The notes under the pieces are model-generated. The model was given only the letters and a program-made list of their open reading frames with translations. It was not told the DNA's origin and did not search any database. This document shows positions 47,238 to 56,346 of a DNA stretch of 64,000 nucleotides, piece after piece. The stretch is from assembly GCF_900143535.1 (NCBI RefSeq), contig NZ_FRFA01000019.1:1-64000 (forward strand), in the 5' to 3' direction. Source of the DNA: Tateyamaria sp. Alg231-49 (lineage in GTDB: Bacteria > Pseudomonadota > Alphaproteobacteria > Rhodobacterales > Rhodobacteraceae). Position 1 is the stretch's first letter; every line of letters begins with the position of its first letter. Made by a program: the position numbers and the translations under genes.

Positions 47238-47492
47238 TGGCGCAGCTTTCTTTGTGTAAAGGGTGCGTATTTCAGTTCACATCAAGGAATGTTTGGCACA
47301 GGCCCAGACGCCGTGAAACCATCATTTTTGAAAATCTGCTTGCAGCAACGATGCCGCCCGTGGGGGGGCATTCTGGCGATTGGCTGCGCCTTGCGGTCAC
47401 TGGTGGGTCAAAAAAGGCGATTGGAAACTTGCGAATGTGCCGGTGCGTGCATACTCATGACCTCGTCCCACATACCATAGGAAGGCTGGCCC

Positions 47493-49070
47493 ATGCCCGC
47501 AGATACAGACACCAAGACTTACGATCTGTTCGTCATTGGCGGCGGCATCAACGGGTGTGGCATCGCGCGCGACGCGGCGGGCAGGGGGATGCGCGTGGCG
47601 CTGGCCGAGATGAACGATCTTGCGTCTGCCACCTCGTCTGCCTCGACCAAGCTGTTTCATGGCGGGCTGCGCTACTTGGAGTATCTCGAAATCAATCTGG
47701 TGCGCCACGCACTGGAGGAACGCGAAATCCTGCTGAGCGCCATGCCCCATATCAGCTGGCCCATGCGCTTTGTGCTGCCCTACAGCCCCGACATGCGGTT
47801 CGAAGGCGAAACACCGGTCTCGCGGATGCTGGCGCGCGTAATGCCGTGGATGAAGGGGCGGAGACCTGCGTGGATGATCAGGCTGGGCTTGTTCGCTTAC
47901 GATCATCTGGGGGGGCGCAAAATTTTGCCAAGTACCTCAACGCTGAACCTGAACACCGCGCCGGAGGGCGCGCCGCTGGTCGATAAATTCCAGAAGGCAT
48001 ACGAATACTCGGACTGCTGGATCGAAGATTCTCGACTGGTTGTTCTGAACGCACGAGACGCCGAAAACCGAGGCGCCCGCATCATGGTGCGCACGCGGGT
48101 GGAAGCGGCCATGCGGGATGGGGATCACTGGGTGATCACCGTGCGCGATACTGCGTCCGACAAAGTCGAGACCGTTCACGCCAAGATGCTGGTCAATGCG
48201 GGTGGCCCCTGGGTCGGCGATATCATCCACGGCAAGCTTGGCCTGAAATCCAACGAAGGTGTGCGCCTTGTGCGCGGCAGTCACATTGTGACCAAGCGGC
48301 TATTTAAGCACGACAAATGCTACTTTTTCCAAGGCACCGATGGGCGCATCATTTTTGCCATTCCATACGAGACCGACTTTACCCTGATCGGAACCACGGA
48401 CGCCGAACATCGTGACCCCGATGTGCGCCCCGAATGTACTCCGGAAGAACAGGCCTATTTGATCGATTTCGCCAATAAGTACTTCAAGCAGGACATCAGC
48501 GCGGCGGACGTGGTCTGGACGTATTCCGGCGTGCGCCCGCTTTATGATGACGGTGCCAGCAGCGCGACAGCGGCGACGCGGGATTACACGCTGAAGGTTG
48601 ACCAGAGTGACGGTGCGCCGATCCTCAACATCTTTGGCGGCAAAATCACCACCTATCGCAAGCTGGCCGAGGATTCGATGGACAAGATCGTACCGTTCTT
48701 TCCCGGAACACCCGGGCACTGGACTGCAGGCGTGGCCTTGCCCGGAGGGGACTTCGAGGTGGACGGTTTCGATGCGCTGGTGTCGCGCTTGAAGTCCGAG
48801 TTCAGCTTTCTTGATGCGTTCTGGGCGCGGCGTCTGGTGCGCGCTTATGGGACGGATGCGTGGACCGTGCTGGGGGATGCGGCAACAGCGGATGATCTGG
48901 GGCAAGCGTTTGGCGCGACCCTAACAGCACGCGAAATCAGCTACCTGATGGCTCATGAATACGCGCGCACTGCCGAGGACGTTGTGTGGCGGCGTAACAA
49001 GCTGGGCTTGCGGCTAGAAAAGTCGCAGATCGCTGTGCTGGATGAATGGATGCAGAAACAACAGCCGTGA
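47493..49070 (+). CDS. glpD: Aerobic glycerol-3-phosphate dehydrogenase
   Basis: This FAD enzyme oxidises sn-glycerol 3-phosphate to dihydroxyacetone phosphate and passes electrons to ubiquinone. The 525-residue protein has the N-terminal VIGGGINGCGIARDAAGRG, STKLFHGGLRYLE, VNAGGPWV and the C-terminal FGGKITTYRKLAEDSM. Length fits GlpD. AGGAAGG lies 6 bases before the ATG. No glpK or transporter is adjacent. The metallophosphoesterase gene follows 43 bp later. Confidence 0.95.
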   Translation: MPADTDTKTYDLFVIGGGINGCGIARDAAGRGMRVALAEMNDLASATSSASTKLFHGGLRYLEYLEINLVRHALEEREILLSAMPHISWPMRFVLPYSPDMRFEGETPVSRMLARVMPWMKGRRPAWMIRLGLFAYDHLGGRKILPSTSTLNLNTAPEGAPLVDKFQKAYEYSDCWIEDSRLVVLNARDAENRGARIMVRTRVEAAMRDGDHWVITVRDTASDKVETVHAKMLVNAGGPWVGDIIHGKLGLKSNEGVRLVRGSHIVTKRLFKHDKCYFFQGTDGRIIFAIPYETDFTLIGTTDAEHRDPDVRPECTPEEQAYLIDFANKYFKQDISAADVVWTYSGVRPLYDDGASSATAATRDYTLKVDQSDGAPILNIFGGKITTYRKLAEDSMDKIVPFFPGTPGHWTAGVALPGGDFEVDGFDALVSRLKSEFSFLDAFWARRLVRAYGTDAWTVLGDAATADDLGQAFGATLTAREISYLMAHEYARTAEDVVWRRNKLGLRLEKSQIAVLDEWMQKQQP

Positions 49071-49113
49071 CCTGACTTGCTTCAGGTGTCTGCGGTGTGG
49101 TTGCCTTTGATCC

Positions 49114-49869
49114 ATGGAATTTGACACATCCACCTCTTTCGCGGTGATCGCAGACATCCACGGCAATGCCGATGCGCTGAGCGCTGTCCTGTCGGATATT
49201 GATGCACACGGCATTGCGACCATCCTGAACCTTGGCGATCATTTCAGCGGTCCTTTGGCGGCGGCCGAAACGGCGGGTCTGCTCGCAAGCCGGGAGATGA
49301 TCAGCATTCGCGGCAACCATGACCGTTGGTTGATCGAACAGGACCGCGCCCACATGGGTGCGTCAGATGCCGCCGCCTTTGATCAATTGCGCCCGCAGGA
49401 TTTTGACTGGCTGCGCCGCCTGCCTGCAACCCGCAGTTTTGGGCAGTCCGTGTTTATGTGCCACGGCACACCGGACAGTGACACCACCTATTGGCTTGAA
49501 ACGGTATTGGGCGATGGCACTGTCGCACCAAACAGCCGCGAACAGATCGAGGAGGCGGGGGCGGGCGTGGATTGCCAGTTGATCCTGTGTGGTCACACGC
49601 ATCTGGCGCGCATGGTGCGTTTGAACGATGGGCGCGTCATCGTAAATCCGGGAAGTGTCGGTCTCCCTGCCTATGACGATGACGCGCCGGTGCCTCATGT
49701 GGTCGCGACCGGGTCAAGTGAGGCGCGCTACTGTATTGTGCAGTCAATGGACGGGACGTGGGACGTGACCTTTCGCGCGGTGCCGTATGACACAGCGCGC
49801 ATGTCACAGATGGCACGCGATGCCGGGCGTCTCGACTGGGCGCGGGCTGTTGCAACGGGATGGCTTTGA
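49114..49869 (+). CDS. Metallophosphoesterase (calcineurin-like)
   Basis: The 251-residue protein contains the five metallophosphoesterase motifs in order: DIHGN, LGDHFSGP, RGNHDRW, CHGTPD and GHTHLARM followed by NPGSVGLP. The GSVGLP ending is typical of the YfcE/Ser-Thr phosphatase-like branch. It has no signal peptide and is probably cytoplasmic. The substrate is unknown. It may be transcribed with glpD, which ends 43 bp upstream. Confidence 0.88.
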   Translation: MEFDTSTSFAVIADIHGNADALSAVLSDIDAHGIATILNLGDHFSGPLAAAETAGLLASREMISIRGNHDRWLIEQDRAHMGASDAAAFDQLRPQDFDWLRRLPATRSFGQSVFMCHGTPDSDTTYWLETVLGDGTVAPNSREQIEEAGAGVDCQLILCGHTHLARMVRLNDGRVIVNPGSVGLPAYDDDAPVPHVVATGSSEARYCIVQSMDGTWDVTFRAVPYDTARMSQMARDAGRLDWARAVATGWL

Positions 49870-49968
49870 GATTCAGGCATCCTGTGGGTCGTCCATTGCT
49901 TGACGCGGTTGCACCAATCAGCAAGGTTTAAGGCGCAGAAGAATGATCACGTATCATGGACGAACGGA

Positions 49969-49987
49969 CGTGCCCAAAAGGGGCACG
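49969..49987 (+). terminator. Hairpin upstream of the mrp operon
   Basis: CGTGCCC (49969-49975) pairs with GGGCACG (49981-49987) around AAAAG. It lies 100 bp after the phosphoesterase stop and 106 bp before mrpA. No T-run follows, so it could be a terminator or part of the mrp leader. Confidence 0.4.
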
Positions 49988-50092
49988 GGCAGGGCGTTTC
50001 GATAGTACTCGACAAAATCTGTCGATTATGATTGATCTGCGCGAAACTTGGTCCAAGTAGAGGGCTGATAAAAAAGATCGGGCGGAGGTTTC

Positions 50093-52954
50093 GTGTCACT
50101 CTTCATTCTAGTCGCGTTGCCCTTTTTGGGGGCTTTGCTGCCCGGTCTCATGAATTCGGCCGGGCGCTCCGCGTGTGCGGGTGTGACATTCACCGTATCG
50201 CTCACGGCTTTCATCGGATTGCTGACCAATCTGCCCAGTGTGCTGGCCGGAGAAGTGGTGACCGCCCGCGTCGACTGGATGCCAGTCTTGGGGCTGAACT
50301 TTACCCTGATGCTGGACGGGCTTGGGTTCTTCTTTGCTTTGCTGATCCTTGGGATCGGTTTGTTGATCATCGCCTATGGGCGCAACTACCTCAGCCGCGA
50401 AGACAACATGGGCCAGTTCTTTACCTATCTGCTGCTCTTTCAGGGCGCGATGGTGGGGATCGTTCTGTCTGATAACGTATTGCTTTTGCTTATTTTCTGG
50501 GAACTGACATCGCTGTCATCCTTCCTGCTTATCGGCTATTGGAAACACCTGCCCGAAGGGCGACAGGGCGCACGAATGGCCCTCACTGTGACCGGTATGG
50601 GCGGGCTTGCCATGATCGGCGGTATGCTGATCCTCGGCCAGATCGTGGGCAGCTATGACCTGTCCGTGATCCTGCAAAACCGTGAACTCATTCAGGCCGA
50701 CCCGCTTTATCTCCCGGCTCTGATCCTGATCTTGCTGGGCTGCTTCACCAAGTCTGCGCAGTTCCCGTTCCACTTCTGGCTGCCGCACGCAATGGCGGCG
50801 CCGACCCCTGTGTCGGCCTATTTGCACTCGGCCACGATGGTGAAAGCGGGCATTTTCCTGATGGCCCGCATGTGGCCGGTTTTGTCCGGCACGCCGGAAT
50901 GGTTCGTGATCGTCACGACAGCCGGTCTCGTCACCATGTGTATCGGGGCGGTGATTGCGCTGTTCAAACACGACCTCAAGGCGCTTTTGGCCTTTTCGAC
51001 CGTCAGTCATTTGGGTTTGATCACCATGCTTTTGGGCACGGGTACTGCCTTTGGTGCGATGGCGGCGATGTTCCACATCCTGAACCACGCGACGTTCAAG
51101 GCTGCGCTGTTTATGTCCGCAGGGATTATCGATCACGAGGCACACACGCGCGATATTCGCCGTCTGGGTGGTTTGCGCACGCTGATGCCAGTGACCTTCG
51201 TGATAGCGACGCTTGCGGCCCTATCCATGGCGGGCATTCCTCTTCTGAACGGGTTCCTGTCCAAGGAAATGATGCTGGAAGAGGCGAACCACACCGTTCT
51301 GTTCAACGTGCCCTGGCTGGTTCCTGTGCTGGCGACAGTCGGATCGGTGTTTTCAGCCGCCTACTGTTTCCGCCTGATCGGGCATACGTTCTTTGGCCCT
51401 GTGCGCGATGACTATCCGGCCAAGCCGCATGATCCTCCGGCCGGTCTGTGGATGCCTCCTGCAATTTTGGTGGTGTTGGTGGTTGTGATCGGGGTGGCTC
51501 CGTTTCTGGCCGAGCCCTTTGTCAAACTGGTCACGGCCTCTGTTCTGGGGGGCGAGGCGGAAGTGCCCAAAGCCTATTTCAAGATATGGCACGGCCTTGT
51601 GCCCGCGCTTTACATGTCCATCATCGCCACGGTGGGCGGCCTGATCCTTCTGATGGTGTTCAAGCCGGCCTTGCGTATCTGGGATGGCGCCCCACGCCCG
51701 GAAGCCAAAGTAATCTTCGAGGCGATTGTCGAGGCTGCGGCTACGCTGGCGCAAAAGCTGATCCTGCCGCTGCACAATGGCGCGTTCTCGCGCTATGCCG
51801 CCATCGGGTCGGTCGCCATCATCGGGGCAGGCTTTCACGCTTGGAGTACGGGGCAAGTCGGCCCCGCTACCCGCACGGCACAAGCCGCAGACCCTGTGGC
51901 CATTGCGGGCTGGGGTATGCTTGTGGCGGCGACGGTTGGTCTTGTGTTCCTACACCGCAATCGCCTGTTGTCGCTGATCCTAATCGGCATCGTTGGGTTG
52001 ATGGTTTCCATCGGCTTTGTCTTCTTCAGCGCGCCTGATCTGGCTATGACGCAGTTCACGGTCGAAGTGGTGACAATCATCCTGCTGCTGCTTGCGCTCA
52101 ACTTCCTGCCGAAAACGACGCCGGTCGAAAGCTCGGTCTTGCGGCGCGTCCGCGATGTGGCTGTGGCTGTTGCGGGCGGTGTTGCGACATTCGGGATCGC
52201 CTATCACTTTCTGCTGCGCGATGCGGTCACGACGCCTATTTCCGAATTCCACCTTGCCAATTCTTACAAGGGCGGTGGCGGCACAAACGTCGTCAACGTG
52301 ATCCTTGTCGATTTCCGGGGCTTTGACACTTACGGCGAGATTATCGTGCTCGGCATTGCGGCCCTGCTGATCTACGCGCTGACGCAATCCCTGCTGGGTG
52401 GACCAGTGCGGGCGCGTTTGCTGAACCGCAAACCGGATCAGCCGCGGGCAGGGGATATGCACCCGATGATGATGGTGGTCCTGACGCGGGTGATCATGCC
52501 GGTCGTGATGATGGTCGGTTTTTACATCTTCCTGCGCGGGCATAATGAACCCGGCGGAGGCTTCATCGCAGGGCTTATCGTGTCGATCGGCGTGGTGATG
52601 CAGTACATGGCGAGCGGGTTCAACTGGGCGTCGGCGCGCTTGCACTACCCCTATCACGGGGTGATCGGCGCAGGCGTGCTGGTTGCGGGCCTTACAGGCA
52701 TTGGGTCGTGGTTCGTGAACAAACCGTTCCTCACTTCGGACTTTACGTATGTGCGCATCCCGCCCTTCGAGAAATTCGAGCTGGCCACCGCAGCGCTGTT
52801 TGATGTCGGCGTGTTCCTTGCCGTTGTCGGCGCCGTGATGCTGTCGCTTGAAAGCTTCTCGCGTTTGGCGCGCCGCGCCCACGAACCAGAGACGGAACAC
52901 CCCATGGACATCGACCCCTCGCGGGATGTCGAAGATGCGAAAGGGGCCGTGTAA
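50093..52954 (+). CDS. mrpA: Mrp/Mnh Na+(K+)/H+ antiporter subunit A fused to subunit B
   Basis: The 953-residue protein is the largest subunit of the multicomponent cation/proton antiporter. Its N-terminal 500 residues are NADH-dehydrogenase subunit-L-like, with NVLLLLIFWELTSLSSFLLIGYW cut to its core WELTSLSSFL, and HSATMVKAGIFL. A middle MrpA-C part follows, and the last 150 residues are an MrpB domain (YIFLRGHNEPGGGFIAGLI). The A-B fusion is the arrangement of rhizobial phaAB. The start is GTG at 50093. It leads a six-gene operon with overlaps or 1-bp gaps. Likely roles are pH and sodium homeostasis. Confidence 0.95.
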   Translation: MSLFILVALPFLGALLPGLMNSAGRSACAGVTFTVSLTAFIGLLTNLPSVLAGEVVTARVDWMPVLGLNFTLMLDGLGFFFALLILGIGLLIIAYGRNYLSREDNMGQFFTYLLLFQGAMVGIVLSDNVLLLLIFWELTSLSSFLLIGYWKHLPEGRQGARMALTVTGMGGLAMIGGMLILGQIVGSYDLSVILQNRELIQADPLYLPALILILLGCFTKSAQFPFHFWLPHAMAAPTPVSAYLHSATMVKAGIFLMARMWPVLSGTPEWFVIVTTAGLVTMCIGAVIALFKHDLKALLAFSTVSHLGLITMLLGTGTAFGAMAAMFHILNHATFKAALFMSAGIIDHEAHTRDIRRLGGLRTLMPVTFVIATLAALSMAGIPLLNGFLSKEMMLEEANHTVLFNVPWLVPVLATVGSVFSAAYCFRLIGHTFFGPVRDDYPAKPHDPPAGLWMPPAILVVLVVVIGVAPFLAEPFVKLVTASVLGGEAEVPKAYFKIWHGLVPALYMSIIATVGGLILLMVFKPALRIWDGAPRPEAKVIFEAIVEAAATLAQKLILPLHNGAFSRYAAIGSVAIIGAGFHAWSTGQVGPATRTAQAADPVAIAGWGMLVAATVGLVFLHRNRLLSLILIGIVGLMVSIGFVFFSAPDLAMTQFTVEVVTIILLLLALNFLPKTTPVESSVLRRVRDVAVAVAGGVATFGIAYHFLLRDAVTTPISEFHLANSYKGGGGTNVVNVILVDFRGFDTYGEIIVLGIAALLIYALTQSLLGGPVRARLLNRKPDQPRAGDMHPMMMVVLTRVIMPVVMMVGFYIFLRGHNEPGGGFIAGLIVSIGVVMQYMASGFNWASARLHYPYHGVIGAGVLVAGLTGIGSWFVNKPFLTSDFTYVRIPPFEKFELATAALFDVGVFLAVVGAVMLSLESFSRLARRAHEPETEHPMDIDPSRDVEDAKGAV

Positions 52955-52955
52955 G

Positions 52956-53291
52956 ATGGAACTGCTTGTCGCCTCTGCCATCGGTATCATGACAGCCGCC
53001 GGGCTTTATCTGCTGCTGCGCCTGCGCACGTTTCCGGTGATCCTTGGGATTTCACTGCTGACCTATGCGGTGAACGTTTTCCTATTTGCCTCTGGGCGCC
53101 TGACGATTGGGGCACCCCCGGTCTTGCGCGACGATATGACCGTTTATTCTGATCCTCTGCCGCAGGCGTTGGTGCTGACGGCCATCGTGATCTCGTTCGG
53201 TATGACGGCGGTGGTCGTGATGATCGGTCTTGGTGCCTTTCTTGGATCAAACGACGATCACGTCGATGATCAGCCGGAGGACACACAATGA
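52956..53291 (+). CDS. mrpC: Mrp antiporter subunit C
   Basis: The 111-residue protein is NuoK-like with three membrane helices. It shows ASAIGIMTAAGLYLLLRLRT, LLTYAVNVFLF and a third helix with LPQALVLTAIVISFGMTAVV, the signature shared with NuoK and MnhC. It starts one base after the mrpA stop and overlaps mrpD by 4 bp. A frame open further upstream lies inside mrpA and was not used. Confidence 0.94.
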   Translation: MELLVASAIGIMTAAGLYLLLRLRTFPVILGISLLTYAVNVFLFASGRLTIGAPPVLRDDMTVYSDPLPQALVLTAIVISFGMTAVVVMIGLGAFLGSNDDHVDDQPEDTQ

Positions 53292-54835
53292 CCCACTGGT
53301 TGATTGCACCCGTTGTTCTACCTGCAATGCTGGCGCCGTTTATCGTGCTGGCCGCACGCTATCACATTGGCATCCAGCGCGCGTTTTCTGTGGCTGGGGT
53401 TGTGGCGCTGATCGTGATTTCAGCTGCACTGGCGTGGAATGCCTCTGACGGCACGGTTGAGATTTACCAGCTTGGGGATTGGGCCGCACCATTCGGGATC
53501 ATCCTAGTGGGGGACAGCCTTTCGACACTGATGGTTCTGCTCACGGCGGTGCTGGCCTTGTGCGTTCTGCTTTATGCCATCGGGTCAGAGTGGGATGACA
53601 GGGGCACGCACTTCCATGCCTTGTTCCAGTTCCAGTTGATGGGGATCATGGGCGCGTTTCTGACAGGCGATTTGTTCAACCTCTTTGTTTTCTTCGAAGT
53701 GCTGTTGATCGCGTCCTATGGCCTGATGATCCATGCCGGCGGCACAGCGCGACTGCGGGCAGGGGTGCAGTATGTGCTGTTCAACCTGATTGGCTCGACC
53801 TTGTTCCTGTTCGCGCTTGGCTCAATCTACGCCGAGACCGGGACCCTCAACATGGCGGACCTCGCGGCGCGCGTGGCGCTTATTGATCCGGCGGAAACCG
53901 TTGGGATACGGGTCGCCTCTGTCCTGCTGCTTCTGGTCTTTGCGATCAAGGCTGCTGTGGTGCCGCTGCACTTCTGGTTGCCCTCCAGCTATGCCGAGGC
54001 ACCGGCCCCGGTCGCGGCCCTGTTTGCGATTATGACCAAAGTGGGCGGCTACGCGATCATCCGCGTCTACACATTGATCTTCCCGCCGGATGTGGAGGTC
54101 ACGTCAGGCCTGCACGATCTGTGGTTGCTGCCCGCCGCACTTGCGTCACTGGCGATCGGGATGATTGGGGTGCTGGCGGCCAAACGGCTGGACCGCCTCG
54201 TGGCTTTCGCGGTCATCGGGTCCATGGCGATGGTGATGGTTTCGATCGCACTCTTTACTCCGACTGGCATCGCAGCAGCCCTGTACTACATCGTGCATTC
54301 GACCCTTGCGGCGGCGGCCTTGTTCCTGATTGCGGACCTTGTGCGCACGGGGCGGGGCAACGTCGAACTGACTGCGCAAGCGCCAATGGCAGGCGCTGCG
54401 CTTACGGCTGCGTTGTTCTTTATCGGCGCGATTGCGATGGCGGGTCTACCGCCCTTGTCGGGGTTCATTGGCAAGCTCTTGGTGCTGGATGCTGCGTTTG
54501 ACACGGACATGATGGTGTGGGTCTGGATCATCGTTCTCTGTTCCAGCCTGATCAGTATCCTCGGCTTTGCACGCGCAGGCAGTGTTCTGTTCTGGAAGGC
54601 GCACAGTGTCACCCATTCAGAAGATGATTTGGTCATGCCGCGCCCCACGACTCTGTCCTATGTGGCAGTCGGCGCATTGATCGGTTTGTTGACCCTGCAC
54701 ACGGTCTTTGCGGGTCAGGTACACGGGTACACCACACGGATTGCGGCCACGCTGTTCGAACCAACCGCTTATAGCAATGCGGTGCTGAATACGCCCGGAA
54801 AACTCTCCAAACCCAAGAAAGAGGAGGAGCACTGA
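53288..54835 (+). CDS. mrpD: Mrp antiporter subunit D
   Basis: The 515-residue protein is NuoN/NuoM-like with about fourteen membrane segments. LTGDLFNLFVFFEVLLIASY carries the conserved glutamate of the proton path, and AAVVPLHFWLPSSYAEAPAP carries the lysine and the trans-helix motif. It overlaps mrpC by 4 bp and is followed by mrpE after one base. Function depends on the whole complex. Confidence 0.95.
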   Translation: MTHWLIAPVVLPAMLAPFIVLAARYHIGIQRAFSVAGVVALIVISAALAWNASDGTVEIYQLGDWAAPFGIILVGDSLSTLMVLLTAVLALCVLLYAIGSEWDDRGTHFHALFQFQLMGIMGAFLTGDLFNLFVFFEVLLIASYGLMIHAGGTARLRAGVQYVLFNLIGSTLFLFALGSIYAETGTLNMADLAARVALIDPAETVGIRVASVLLLLVFAIKAAVVPLHFWLPSSYAEAPAPVAALFAIMTKVGGYAIIRVYTLIFPPDVEVTSGLHDLWLLPAALASLAIGMIGVLAAKRLDRLVAFAVIGSMAMVMVSIALFTPTGIAAALYYIVHSTLAAAALFLIADLVRTGRGNVELTAQAPMAGAALTAALFFIGAIAMAGLPPLSGFIGKLLVLDAAFDTDMMVWVWIIVLCSSLISILGFARAGSVLFWKAHSVTHSEDDLVMPRPTTLSYVAVGALIGLLTLHTVFAGQVHGYTTRIAATLFEPTAYSNAVLNTPGKLSKPKKEEEH

Positions 54836-54836
54836 T

Positions 54837-55340
54837 ATGGCCCGTCGCGCCTTTTTCTGGCTGCTGCCACACCCTTTTCTGACCATCCTTTTGGCGGTGG
54901 TGTGGATCCTGCTGCAAAACGAGTTTTCCGCAGGCATGGCTGTCTTTGGTTTGATCCTTGGAATCCTGATCCCGTGGGGCACGTCGATCTGGTGGCCCGA
55001 CACGCCAAGTGGATTTCATGTGGGCAGGATGTTCAGCTATTCGCTGATGGTGATTTGGGACATCATCAAGGCCAATATCGAGGTGGCGTGGATTGTTCTG
55101 TCGGTGTCCAATGACAAGTTGAAACCTGCATGGATCGTGGTGCCTCTTGATTTGGTGCAGCCCGAAGCGATCACCATTTTGGCAGGCACCATCACTCTGA
55201 CACCCGGCACCGTTTCGGCGGACCTGTCGGACGAAGGCCACAGCCTGCTGGTCCACGTGCTGCACACCGATGACCCGGATTCGGTGCGGGATGAGATCAA
55301 GACCCGCTATGAGGCCCGCCTGAAGGAGATTTTCACATGA
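54837..55340 (+). CDS. mrpE: Mrp antiporter subunit E
   Basis: The 167-residue protein has N-terminal membrane segments (FLTILLAVVWILLQNEFSAG), and a conserved cytoplasmic part with ITLTPGTVSADLSDEGHSLL and VHVLHTDD, as in MnhE/MrpE. It overlaps mrpF by 4 bp. MrpE is often less essential for transport but needed for full complex assembly. Confidence 0.94.
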   Translation: MARRAFFWLLPHPFLTILLAVVWILLQNEFSAGMAVFGLILGILIPWGTSIWWPDTPSGFHVGRMFSYSLMVIWDIIKANIEVAWIVLSVSNDKLKPAWIVVPLDLVQPEAITILAGTITLTPGTVSADLSDEGHSLLVHVLHTDDPDSVRDEIKTRYEARLKEIFT

Positions 55341-55624
55341 GTTCCGCGACTGGCATCATAGACATCGCCGTGATGATCACCTTTTGCGCACTGGCATTGG
55401 GTCAGACCCTTTCGATGGTCCGCCTTGTGTTGGGTCCCAGCTATGGCGACCGCATCCTTGCGCTGGATACGATGGTGATCAATTCGCTGGGCCTTGTTGT
55501 TGTGTTGGGCATTCATCAAGGCGTGCAGATCTATTTCGAGGTTACGCTATTGATCGCCATGCTTGGCTTTGTCTCGACCGTTGCGCTGGCGCGGTTCCTG
55601 CTGCGGGGGGACATCATCGAATGA
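55337..55624 (+). CDS. mrpF: Mrp antiporter subunit F
   Basis: The 95-residue protein has three membrane helices. The central RLVLGPSYGDRILALDTM is the MnhF signature, carrying the D-R-x-x-A-x-D motif. It overlaps mrpE and mrpG by 4 bp each, so translation is coupled along the operon. Confidence 0.94.
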   Translation: MSSATGIIDIAVMITFCALALGQTLSMVRLVLGPSYGDRILALDTMVINSLGLVVVLGIHQGVQIYFEVTLLIAMLGFVSTVALARFLLRGDIIE

Positions 55625-56010
55625 CCGGACAGATCATCGCGACATATGCCGCCGCCCTTAGCCTTTTGATCGGGTCAGGATTCATCATGGTTGGGGTCAT
55701 TGGCCTGTTGAAATTCAACGACCCGATGACCCGCCTGCATGCGCCGACCAAGGTGGGTACAATCGGGATCGGGATGTTGCTACTTGCGTCACTTTTGCAC
55801 TCTTATGCGATTGGTGGCTCATCCATGCACGAACTGCTGATTATGGCGTTCCTCTTTGTGACGGCGCCTGTATCCGCGAATTTCATCGCCAAGGTGAACA
55901 TTCATCAGCGCAGTTGCTCCACGCCTCCTGAACCACCAGAGGACGACACGTGGTCCACGTTGAATTCCCCGGAAGGCGACGTTGAGGACACAGCCTCGCA
56001 AAAGGGCTAG
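55621..56010 (+). CDS. mrpG: Mrp antiporter subunit G
   Basis: The 129-residue protein has three membrane helices and the MnhG pattern IGLLKFNDPMTRLHAPTKVG, then TIGIGMLL. The last 30 residues are a hydrophilic, acidic and proline-rich tail beyond the usual domain. The ATG overlaps the mrpF stop. No terminator is obvious; a weak GCCC/GGGC pairing lies just downstream. Confidence 0.93.
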   Translation: MTGQIIATYAAALSLLIGSGFIMVGVIGLLKFNDPMTRLHAPTKVGTIGIGMLLLASLLHSYAIGGSSMHELLIMAFLFVTAPVSANFIAKVNIHQRSCSTPPEPPEDDTWSTLNSPEGDVEDTASQKG

Positions 56011-56164
56011 TGGCAGGCATGTACGCCCTATTTGTTGTATTGGGCGCCAAATCCTGAGCAAAAGCGGGGCATGTGCCTAAAGATTGGGCGGATTCGCGTG
56101 GTCTGTATGGCTGTATCCCGCAAATTCATTGTGCATAGCCCATTACCGCACGCAGTCTAAACAT

Positions 56165-56274
56165 GCAGGATGTCTAGGGTTCCGCCTCATGTCAGAGGGT
56201 CAGGTCCAAGAGACATCGCTGGCCGGGCGCACCCGGTTGGTACACGGCGGGGCAAAATCCCGGGAGGCTACTGC
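56165..56274 (+). ncRNA. Guanidine-I riboswitch aptamer (ykkC RNA)
   Basis: The region has the conserved guanidine-I elements in order: CTAGGGTTCCG (56174-56184), GGTCCAAGAG (56203-56212, family GGTCCGAGAG), ACACGG (56242-56247), AAAA (56254-56257) and CCCGGGAGG (56259-56267). A P1 closing helix can form between GCAG (56165-56168) and CTGC (56271-56274). The hairpin between GGCCGGGCGC and CCCGGTTGG fits P2/P3. It lies 73 bp before an ABC-transporter binding-protein gene, as expected for a guanidine-responsive leader. Confidence 0.95.
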
Positions 56275-56280
56275 GCAGGT

Positions 56281-56346
56281 TTGACCCGCGCTCCGCATGC
56301 CCATCCACGCGGTCAATCCATCCTTTAAACAAATGGGGACTGACCG
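56281..56346 (+). promoter_or_regulatory. Candidate riboswitch expression platform
   Basis: Three strands can pair alternatively. Strand A TTGACCCGCG (56281-56290) can pair with strand B CGCGGTCAA (56308-56316), apart from one bulged C. Strand B GGTCA (56311-56315) can instead pair with TGACC (56341-56345), which follows the Shine-Dalgarno-like GGGGA (56335-56339), 7 bases before the ATG. B with C would mask the ribosome site and A with B would free it. This is a model from the sequence, not shown. Confidence 0.55.

Noticed and set aside
47237-47986. Open frame overlapping the start of glpD
   Set aside because: It is out of frame with glpD, has a Cys/Arg-rich composition and no family features.
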